NCBI GenBank assembly: GCA_029582155.1
Contig: CM055895.1
Span: 54,378,464 to 54,442,463, forward strand
Reading direction: 5' to 3'
Source: Panopea generosa
Taxonomy: Eukaryota; Mollusca; Bivalvia; Adapedonta; Hiatellidae
DNA length: 64,000 bases
The notes beneath the pieces were generated by a model. That model was not told the DNA's origin. It saw nothing but the letters and a program-made list of their open reading frames with translations, and searched no databases. Of the stretch, positions 49,201-61,200 are shown piece after piece (within the stretch, counting starts at the first letter, position 1; every line of letters starts with the position of its first letter). The translations under genes and the position numbers were made by a program.

Positions 49201-52200
49201 AACTTACCTCTCGTGGCAGAGGCTGTAGGTTCGATCTGAGATGCTGGTTACAGGTAACTTACCTTTCACTGTAGAGGCTGTAGGTTTGATCTGAGATGCT
49301 GGTTACAGGTAACTTACCTCTCACTGTAGAGGCTGTAGGTTTGATCTGAGATGCTGGTTACAGGTAACTTACCTCTAACCGCAGAGGCTGTAGGTTTGAT
49401 CTGAGATGCTGGTTACAGGTAACTTACCTCTAACCGCAGAGGCTGTAGGTTTAATCTGAGATGCTGGTTACAGGTAACTTACCTCTCACAGCAGAGGCTG
49501 TAGGTTCGATCTGAGATGCTGGTTACAGGTAACTTACCTCTCACCGTAGAGGCTGTAGGTTCAATCTGTAGCTAATATATGTTGAAAGTGGCCACCCATT
49601 TCCTCCCTCCCTATACCATTTATTCTCTATATCTTTTATGCACATAACCAGAAGTCTTTGTTCATCCTTCGCCAAAGAGGCATCACATGGTCAGACTATC
49701 ATAACAATTCATATCTCTAATGGAGTTTTCCATAACTCGGAACATATTCTTATTTACCCAGTCTGGTCACAATACACAAGCCTAATTCTTATCTTGTAAA
49801 CATTTATATATCACCTACACATGGTAAATTTGATGGAAAGAATCTTGCTCAAAGGTATGACAACAACCACGACTCTCTGATCATGGTTTCAGTGCTCTAC
49901 CACTGGACCGCGTGCTCCACTAAGATATGATAGTTATATAGAGAATACCATGTTAGTGCCTGATAAATTTTAGACTATCAGACAATAAAATGGTTTTTCT
50001 ATTTATCACATAACTATTTTGTGTGTTTTATTTATTTTCATTTAAAAAAGCAACAACTGATTTCAGTCCAGCAAACAAATGAATGTTTGTACATCTGCGG
50101 TAAATGTGCCTGAAAATATTTTGAAATTTGTTGGATGAATTTAAAAGAAAACAAATGCAGATTTTATGAAAACTGTTTGACTTTGTTATAGTTATTAGTT
50201 TATATTGTTATTGACATAATTGACAGTTTATCAATGATTGAAAAACCGTTTAAATGTGAGTTTAACACAATACAAAAACAATGATATCATCAATATGTGT
50301 TGCTACAAGATAAACCTTTCCTATCAATAAGTTTATCTTACCCACTCAGTTATTCTGTAGAATGATACAGGTAAAATAAAAAAAAAAAAATGGTTTATAT
50401 TTAACTTTTTAGATTCTGCGACTGGCAATTATACTGATGCTGACAATGGATATTGAATGTGTTGCTGTGAGTATGAAATAATTGACTCGTATTATTCTTG
50501 ATCACTAATTTTTTTTCTCATTACCCTTAGAAAGTCTTAAAACTCAAAATTGGATTAGTACATGGTGGATCCTAAGGGTAACTTATTGGTGTTTGTTTGC
50601 TTGAGTATTGAGTGACATTTTTATGCCATCAAGAGCTAACAGAAGAGAAGTTAACCTCGCCTTTCTTTCCTGAGATCCTGGAATGTTAACTTGTACTTGA
50701 GCACATCCATCTTTGCAAGTAACTGATAACTTTTCCACTTGATTCATTGGTGAGAGAATAATGACAATGACACCAATGTTGTTTATCATCAATCCTCATG
50801 AGACTGTGACCAGGTGGCGATTAAAACAGATATGAATTGAACAAATTTCAATTGGTAGAGATGATTGTATCTCGTCTAAAATTATTTTATTGATATTTAA
50901 ACGTACACAACAGTTCTTTGAAAGGCTATACATGTATAAGAAATTATATCTCTGTATGATCCTTCCTGTAGTTGATAAAAAAATGCCTAGATATATTTTG
51001 ATTTCAGGTTTACAGCAACCTGTATGAGCAGTACCTACAAGCCCTCATTAACATCATACTTAGCCGAGCAGGTGCTCAGTGCAAGCAGATCAGTCTCCGC
51101 CTTATACACTCTGCTTGCAGAATCAGTCAAGAACTGAAGGCGAGGGCTGGGAGCAAAGTTAAACTTGTTAAGGTACTGTGATTGTCATTGTCTCAATGAA
51201 CACTATTTATGCCCCCATATTGTGGCATATAGAAATTGCAGTGTTTGTTTGTCTGTCCGTTCATCTTTTTGTCCATTAATCTGCCTGACATATTGTGTCT
51301 AGTCTGACTTTGTCACACATGGAAGGATTTAAAAAACAACTAGGCCACAAATAACCACCATGACAGGAATACATGTCGGTGCAAGACCAAGGTCCATAGC
51401 TTAAAGGTCAAAATCACATTTAGAGGCCAAACAGATGAAAAAGACAATACAACTTTTACCTTTTACAGACCACTTCAGAGGCATTTGTCGCTAACTAGTG
51501 ACATTTCTTGTTTTAGTTAAGAGTGAATGTTTTATGAAGTACCCTGGGATATACTGACTTTTAGTATTAGGTTTAGCAATGGAAGAATGATCTGTCAATC
51601 TGTATCTTTCTTGCAACACAATCAAACATTTTTAAATATATATTCCCCGGCAGAAAACTTGCAGCATAGATGCTTTCAGGCTAATCCTGACTGCACCAAT
51701 AAACTGCGCATTGAGATAAACTGAAACTGTAACAATGTTTCATTATGGGTAAGAAATAAATATTAACCTGCCTTGGATTTACAATGAAGAATATGGAGCG
51801 GGTAAGAATCTCCGCACTTCTGCACAACCAGTACTTACTGGAAATGTGGAATTAATATCATGTCTTAGAAAACCTTTTTACTCTGTACTGTTTAAAGCAA
51901 TTACTCATACTACAGTCCGATATCTTAAGGGCATACGATAGCCAGGGTCTCAGGTTATAACACTTGGTTTCCTGCTCAACTAAAGATTTCATGCTCAACT
52001 CAAAAATGAATGAACTCCTTATAATAAAATAGATGTAAATACCTGTAATTTACTACCTCAAATATGCATAGATACTTTTAAAATCAAGGCCAAGTCATGT
52101 GTTGAAACTTTAATTTGTGTTTTTATGTAAATAATGGAAATTGTGTTTCGAGTACAAATTTGAGTTGAGCATGAACATTTTTTATTACCTCGTGGCCTCA

Positions 52201-55200
52201 TAACCCAGTAAATGTAAATACCTGTAACTTTATTCCTCAAATCTGCATTTATACTATTTTTAAATTCAAGACCAAGTCTACTGTTATCACTGTAATGTGT
52301 TTGCACTTAAATTTGCATTTTTATATGAATCATGGAAATTGTGTTTGAGTTTGAATTAAGTTGAGCATAAAAAAAGTTGTAAAACCTCATTGCCTGACAT
52401 TATGATAATTTTTGCCTAGAGCCAAATGAAATGAATGTTAAGAACCCATATAGACTTTTTTATTCTGTATCAGAAATATATAATTTCAAACTATCCATTA
52501 CACAGATATTGTTGAGTGAGGTACAGACTATATTGTCTGATAATGGTGCCATAACAGAGCGGTTTGAGAAGATGTGGAGTATTATCTGGACACTAACAGG
52601 TTTGTAACATACATGTAGTATGATCAGCACAGATAATCTCATTTATTTTGTAATAATTAATTGCATGCATGTGTTGCAGTCCGTCTTTTTACTCTATGTA
52701 GGTGTAGTAACGTAATATGGGCTGCACCATGACTAACTTGGTTCTATTATTTTCTATCGTTTATTAATATATAATTATTTATAACTGCTAACATCCACAA
52801 ACAACTGCTAGTAACCTCGAGTACTCTCGAATCACCAGTAGCTAAGAATATACATAAAAAATAATGATACTTTTAAAAGTAAATGCTCTATATACTCCCA
52901 TCATAGAGCATATAGCAATATTTGCATTACGTCACAATATATATTACATCTTGCACAGAATTTACAATAAACACAATAAAATAAATATGATATATGGTTT
53001 CATAATAATGTTGTACGCATTTATTTAACCTTTAACTTATACATGTAAAAATAATTGTGTAAATTTTCACAGACAGCTTACTGATTTGTGGATTCACACC
53101 CTTCTCATCATTTCTCCATTCTCGTTCTGTCATTCCATTCTAAACATGCATGGTAAGCTGTAAAATAAACAAATCCAAATGTACATACAAGATGTTAATA
53201 TATAAAAAGTGTGACAGCCTCACGTAATCCATTTATAAAACGTAACACAATTAAGATCTAAACATCTGACAACTTGTGTTGATATAGAATACAACACTTC
53301 CAACAGTTCCCATGTCATTTTGTGGCATAGCATCATCCATCCATTTTAAGCTTTTTCATTTCTAATCTTTAAGTAAAAACAGGTATTACACATGACAACT
53401 TGAAAACTTTAAACAATACGTTTTTACTACAACTCATAAAAAAGTATAACATTGAAAGTTTTACTCAAATACTTCTAACCATGTCATGATTAAAATGGAT
53501 TTTTTGTTTTAAACATTAAAATTTTTTGTTTTTAATTGTTCATTATCATCAACTGACATTTTTTCATATTTTTTATTGTTGCCACACTAGCGCAGGTATT
53601 TTCCATTTTTAAAATGTTAAATACACATACCACTAGGAGTGATATGACTTTTTTAGGTAGAATTATCGCCCCTTTAATGCTTAAATATTTGATTAACTGG
53701 TTAAGAGTTTTTGAAAGCTTACAGCTCATAAAATTAAATGGTGTGTTCAGTGTTAAAAACTCACGGACAACTGACATAACCTTTACTTGTATTTTGTTGA
53801 AATTATATCCCTTTTATACTTATTAATTGGGTAAGATTTTTATAGTATGCTTAACATGTATATTATTGTCCAGTTTCAGAGTATCAGTGAGATAGTATTG
53901 AAAAGTTGAGCATGCTTGTTTAGATATTTTATTCAATACTTTTCCTCTGTAATATGTAGGTAGGCCCTGTTATCTCAGTCGGTAATGCGTCTGACTATCA
54001 ATCCAGGGAACCTGAGATTGAATCCCCACCCAGCCACCTTCTCTGTGATGATTGATACATGACATTGCATTTCATTGTCATTTGTCATTCACTGCTGATT
54101 CAAGTGGAAAAGTTATCAGTTACTTGCATAGATGGGTGTGCTCAAGTACTGGTTAACCTTCTAGGATCCAAGGAAAGAGTGGTTAGGTTACCTGATTGTC
54201 TGTTAGCCCTCAATGGCTGGCATGAAAATGATGCTAAATATTAAAAAATGTAAAATGTACAAGAAATATTTTGCAGTTGGGTGTATGTATAAGTAAGAGC
54301 ATTATAAAAGGTTTATAAGAAAATTTGAATTGTGATTGCTGCCAAAATCAAAACCTTTAATTTCTCCTACAGATGAGGTTCCCTCCAACTGTGAACAGTT
54401 TTTGCGATACTCTGGCTGTCAGATCATCAAGAGATGTTTTGAGGTAATTAAAATTTAAAAAAACCTTTGGAATGGAGTTTTCAACACATGACAGGTTATA
54501 TATATGGTTTATCCAGTTTAGTTTTATTGGTGAAGGAGGTTTTATATGTGGCATATCCAGTTTAGTTTTATTGGTGAAGGAGGTTATATATGTGTCATAT
54601 CCAGTTTAGTTTTATTGGTGAAGGAGGTTTTATATGTGGCATATCCAGTTTAGTTTTATTGGTGAAGGAGGTTTTATATGTGGCATATCCAGTTTAGTTT
54701 TATTGGTGAAGGAGGTTATATATGTGTCATATCCAGTTTAGTTTTATTGGTGAAGGAGGTTTTATATGTGGCATATCCAGTTTAGTTTTATTGGTGAAGG
54801 AGGTTTTATATGTGGCATATCCAGTTTAGTTTTATTGGTGAAGGAGGTTTTATATGTGGCATATCCAGTTTAGTTTTATTGGTGAAGGGGGTTTTATATG
54901 TGGCATATCCAGTTTAGTTTTATTGGTGAAGGGGGTTTTATATGTGGCATATCCAGTTTAGTTTTATTGGTGAAGGGGGTTATATATGTGTCATATCCAG
55001 TTTAGTTTTATTGGTGAAGGAGGTTATATGTGTCATATCCAGTTTAGTTTTATTGGTGAAGGAGGTTTTATATGTGGCATATCCAGTTTAGTTTTATTGG
55101 TGAAGGAGGTTTTATATGTGGCATATCCAGTTTAGTTTTATTGGTGAAGGAGGTTTTATATGTGGCATATCCAGTTTAGTTTTATTGGTGAAGGAGTTTA

Positions 55201-58200
55201 TATATGTAACATATCCAGTTTAGTTTTATTGGTGAAGGAGGTTATATATTTATGTAACATATCCAGTTTAGTTTTATTGGTGAAGGAGGTTTTATATGTA
55301 ACATATCCAGTTTAGTTTTATTGGTGAAAGAGGTTATATATGTGGCATATCCAGTTTAGTTTTATTGGTGAAGGAGGTTTTATATGTGGCATATCCAGTT
55401 TAGTTTTATTGGTGAAGGAGGTTTTATATGTGGCATATCCAGTTTAGTTTTATTGGTGAAGGAAGATGTCAGAATGAATCTGACTCAAACCACCATTTAT
55501 TCCCAAGTAACTGGCAAACTTTCTCGCATAAAAATTTTTTGGAGCGGGACTCTAACCTATGACCTCGGCAGGGAGAGATAAGTGGTCTTTTATTTAAGAT
55601 TGATTGCAAAGAAAGTTCAAAGCTTTTGCAAACGGGTCTTGAGTCCGTTTCCTAGGGATTAAACCATAAAGGGACCAACACTCTTTCCACTACACTACTG
55701 TCTGCTTCAAATCTTCGATTATCTTTCTTTATATGAGTGCTTCTCACCAATGCAAATCTTTCAAGTTTATTCATGAGACGCTCTCCAATGTTCACATAAC
55801 ATGCCATCCCTGCATTTGAACTTGATTTTCTCTTGTAGTGAATGTAATGAAGTTTACTTATTTTAATGTCTAGTTTGTAGTTATTTAACTATTTGATATA
55901 CCATATACATGATTTTACAATAAATTGTTAACATTGAGTTTAAACAGAACCCCTTTACATAACATAAATGTATGTATGGGTACCCCAATATACTGGACCA
56001 CCTATTTTAGAGAGAATGCCGGGCCCGATTAGGTCAGTCAGATAAGCATCTGTTTATCAATCCAGGGGTCGTGAGTTCGATTCCCCTGCCGGCAACAGTC
56101 TCCGTGATGATTGATATACGACATTGTGTCTCATTATCATTCTTCTCTCACCACTGATTCAAGTGGAAAAGTTATCAGATACTTGCAGAGAGGGAGTGTG
56201 CTTGAGTACTGGTTAATCCCAGGAAACAGTGGTTAGGTTAACTGATTGTCTGTTAGCCCTCAATGGCATAAAAAGGACTTAAATATTCAATCAGTCAATT
56301 AATCAATCAATCAATCATATTTAAGAGATTAGAAGACTTTGAAAATTGAAATAAACATATGAATGCTTGAACTGATGACAAATGTATTTATAAGTAAACT
56401 TATAATGTATTGATTGAACTCATATTCACAGACATTTCCTAAAGAGCACGAGCTTCAGAGGAAGATCAGCGGAGCCATGGTATGTTTTAGATATTGTATT
56501 GGTCTACAATCTATAGAAGTATCCAAACAATTACAACCTTTATGCAAAGTACTTGGTATTTGACTTAAGTCATGAGCTTTGGGTGAACCAAATGCAAAAG
56601 TCGTAAGTAATGTTTGATCACTACATAAACACATACGAAATTGATCTTGATAGGTTGCTCATTTTAAAACATTTTATTTAAATTTACATTTCCAATCATT
56701 TATACAGTGTGTACATAACCTGTAAGGACAGAAACATTTGACAGCAGTTGGTTAGCTCAGTCGGTAGAGCATACGCTCTATCAGTGAAATGCAAGTCAAA
56801 GACTGGCTGCATATCTTTCTCATCCTGTTTCATTCGTACCTGATGTAGGGCTGTCACTTTACATATTCCGAGACACAATTACATGATTCTCTGGTCTGTA
56901 TAGAAATTCAGGGACAAATTCCAACTTGTGGAAGAACATGTCACAGTGTGTTTATAACCTGTAGGGAGAGAAGCAGTCCGGCTTGCTCAGCAAGCAGAGC
57001 ATTCATCCTGTCAATAGAAGGTGCCAAGGTTGCATATTATTTTCTCATCCAAATATGGAGGAAATAAGAGTTATACTGTTCATTAACCCTTTACTTCACA
57101 TAGATGCCTTTGGACACCTCTAATATAGACGCCTTTAGACACCTCTAATATAGACACCTTTGGATACCTCTAATATAGACGCCTTTGGACTCTAATATAG
57201 ACGCCTTTGGACACCTCTAATATAGACGCCTTTGGATACCTCTAATATAGACGCCTTTGGACACCTCTAATATAGATGCCTTTGGATACTTCTAATATAG
57301 ATGCCTTTGGATACCTCTAATATAGACGCCTTTGGATACCTCTAATATAGACGCCTTTGGACACCTCTAATATAGATGCCTTTGGACACCTTATATAGAA
57401 GACTTGAATTATTGGGTGAATTATGTTTATATTAACTGACAGAGTGGAAAACAGTGCAGGAAGTGTTCAGATTGCTCGTAACGAGCAATCTGAATTTTCC
57501 TGCACTGTTTTCAAAGGCCTTCTGTGACTGGTGCGGGAAAACGCATATCTTTGGAGTAAAGGGTTAAATTTATTAACACACTCTAAAAACTTTCCATCAT
57601 ATTTTTGGAAAAGAGACAGATGCTTAACTAGTATTTTGCTGGACACTAATTTCATTATGACAAAATATTATCAAAGTTGGTTATTTTAGTCCTTTTGATT
57701 TAGTTTAATTAACCGTGATGGCTTACACCAGAAATTTGATCAATTTTATATTTAGCTTAAAAATATTAGGCTCATATCACATTCAGCTCATATCAAATTC
57801 AGCTCATATCAAATTTGGTTACGGTAATGTGTCAAATTTGAAATCTGGTTAATTTGAAATTTGGTTTATATCAAAAAGGCTAATATCAGATTTAGCATAT
57901 TTCAAATATGGTTATATCACATATAGTTAAGAACTTATTTCGCAAATATCAAATTTGAAATTAGGCTAAGTTAGGCTAGTTGATGTCTCATTGCTACGAG
58001 TAACCTGTATACAGTATCCAGTCTAGTTATCTTAACTGTGACTCCTGCTGCAAATAGCGGCATGTAGACTTAATTTTTAGCACGTTTTTTTTAAGGTTTA
58101 AAATTTGAAATTAGGCTTATTTCAAATTGGGCTAATATATCACATTGGCTAATATCAAATCTGGCTTGTTTCAAAATTGGTTGATATCAAATTTGGTGAA

Positions 58201-61200
58201 TATCAAGTTTATTTTGTCACAACTAATCAGGATGGAATAGGAGTCTACCATGAAAAAGTGCTTGATTTCATGTATAGATCATATGTTATTGGGGATTTTC
58301 ATTTGAAGTGAATGTTAAATATAATTACAAATAGAGATTGAACCAAAACTGGTCAAGTTTTACCAAATGATATACAACATGGTTCTTTAAGAATAATGGT
58401 CACTAAAATATAATAAATATTAACATGATCAATTCTAGTTTATTAACTCTTTACTCCATATGCATTTAAACTGGACTCTTCCAAACTCAAAAGTCACACA
58501 TAGTCAATTTCCATGAATAGATACATTTTACCTATTTATTCTGATAGAGCAGAAAACAGAACCTGTTCTCGACACTGTTTTCAAAACCCTTCTATATTAG
58601 AGGTGTTCAAAGGTGTCCATATGAAGTAAAGGGTTAAGCTGGAATTTTATTTGTTAATATGAACAATGTTTTACTGATGTTGTTTTTTTGTAGAACAATG
58701 TGTCAGAGAATGCACATCTACGTCCATATTTGATGATGGAAGATCTAATCAAAATGTTCAGGTATGGTTGCATTAATTTGAAATTCCATGTATTTTGATG
58801 CTTTTAACACTGACACAATTCATAAAACCAAATAAAAAATAATAGATTAGTTTAATTTATTACGGTTTTCATTTTAGATAATATTTATTTTTCAATTTTT
58901 AATGGGGTTTAATGCCACTGTCAACACGTTTCAGGTTATATATAGCATATCCAGTTTTACTGATGAAGGAAGACCTCAGAATGAATCTGAGTAGAACCAC
59001 CGTTCTTGCACAAGTAACTGGCAAACTTTCTCAAATATAGATTTTGGAACGAGTGGGACTTATATCTACTTCCTTAGTGGTGAGATGTAAGTTATCTTGA
59101 GATGGCGCCTTAGATTACTTGGCCGCAGAGAAACCTTTAAGTAACATTGTAAGACATTTATTATGTTGCTCTGTATGGGACTTCAGAAAGCAATCTTGAA
59201 GTATTGCTATTTATTTACAGGACTCTTTTGACATACGATTCCAATGCCCAAGACTTTGATAGCAGTTCTCATGCTGCTGGTGTCCTGGTTTTATTGGCAT
59301 CAGATGGACCCAAAGCATGGACAATTCGGGAACCAACAAGAGATGTCATATTGGAGGAAGTGGATAAAACCATCAGGACCTGGAATATATGCAGATCCAA
59401 AGGAGTTCGGTTCAGGTATCTGCAAAAAAACTGTTTTGTAACTTCTTAATAGAAACATAATATGGTTTATTTACTATTTTGATTGGGTTCACCATTGCTG
59501 AGTAGTTGATGTCTCATTGCTACGAGTAACCTGTATACAGTATCCAGTCTAGTTATCTTGACTGACTCCTGCTGCAAATAACGGCATGTAGACTTAAATT
59601 TTAGTGCGTTTTTTTATTTTTTTTAATATTTATATACTTTAATAACAAATAAAAGTAACTAGAAGTCTAAAAAATTTTCAAACTCATTTATTGATATTCT
59701 CTAGATCTTGTAAAAAAATTATCTGTGTGTTGTAGGTCTCTTACACCAATGATAATCCAGATAGAGAATTTCTCGACCCCTGTGGCCCAGTATTGGGGTG
59801 CCTGGATGATTTGTAACCTTGTGATTGTGAAAGGTAAGTTTGGTCTCCACACAAATGTTTATACATGTATCAGTTGTCACTGACTGTCATGACACCAATC
59901 TCACAGGCCTTTATGGCTGAGAGATCTATGGCAATCTCATCAAGGGCCCACTTACCTCTCACTACTGAGATCGTAGTTTAGAGCCTGGCTGGGTAAAAAA
60001 CTTTTTTGTGAAGAAATTTTGCCAGGTACTTGTGGAAGGATGGTGTTTGTTCTTTTTTTCCCATCAATAAAACTGGATGTGCCATATATAACCTGTCATG
60101 TTTTGAAAATGGTGTTAAACCCCATTTAAAAAAAAATATATTAAGTTGAGGCTAGTGAGCATGAAAATTGTTGTATTTAACATTATTAATCATGAACATG
60201 TTAGGAGTATGGAGCACATGGTCCATTGGTAGTGCATCAGATCTAAGGTCAATGGGTCATGGGTCCAATCACCCATCATGGCTTTTTGTGGTGTCCTTGA
60301 GCAAGATACACTATCTACATATGCATAAAACTGTATCTACCCATGAATATTTAGAGAGTGATTGTTAACATTGTCAAGTTTTTGCATGATGTTTCACTGA
60401 GTAAATCACATCTTCTTACTGCTCTTGGATGTTTCATATGTCTTTTTTGCCTATTTATCATACACCTCCATATATTTTTTAACACACCTTGTACATATAT
60501 GGTAGAGTCAGTTTAATACTCATGCTACCAGAAAGATAAAAATGATAATATAGATGAACATGGCAGGCAGAGCAAGAGAAAACCATACTGCTGGTTTAAT
60601 ATAATGTTATTTCCATTATTAACAGGAAGACACATACAGTATTCACAATATGAAAGATTAGAACGTAGGAAGAAACATCTTATAGTTCTTCTCCAATATA
60701 CTGTTACAATACAATTGGAAAATTAATTTAGATGGTATTTATTATTTTTTTGAATGGGGTTAGTGCAATTTTGAATGCAGAACAGATTTATATAGCATAT
60801 CAAGTTTTTTCAATGCAGAAAGACCTCGGGATGAATCTGTATACAATGTCTTCCTTCTGCATAATTATAAATATAACTGGCAAGCTCTCTCACATAAACT
60901 TATAAGAGTGAGCTGAGTCTGAACCCACAACCTTGACAGTGAGAAATATGTGATCTTTCGTTGACAGCACATTGAACTTCTCTGCCACAAAGGACCCTTG
61001 ACAGTATATACATTGTATGTATATATATATATATACACATGTGTATATCGTAACTAGGGGACACATCAATGGTAAATAGATAAGAGGGCATTAAAAACTC
61101 TTTGAAAAGAAGAGAGAAAAAAATACTTTTCCATGGAAATATCTTACTTATAAAATATTATGTGATTTAAGTATTTTTATGTTGGCAATTTGAGAAGGTT

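Noticed and set aside
45650..49575. Array of true tRNA genes
   Set aside because: Only the right-hand part of a tRNA-like SINE head is present in each 55-bp unit; no A box or acceptor stem.
56753..56800. Functional tRNA gene at GGTTAGCTCAGTCGGTAGAG
   Set aside because: No matching B box and acceptor stem at the right distance, and it sits in a SINE-E context with other copies.
59204..59449. 81- and 65-codon plus frames as separate genes
   Set aside because: They are exon 14 of the ZER1-like gene running into its intron, and its shadow frame.
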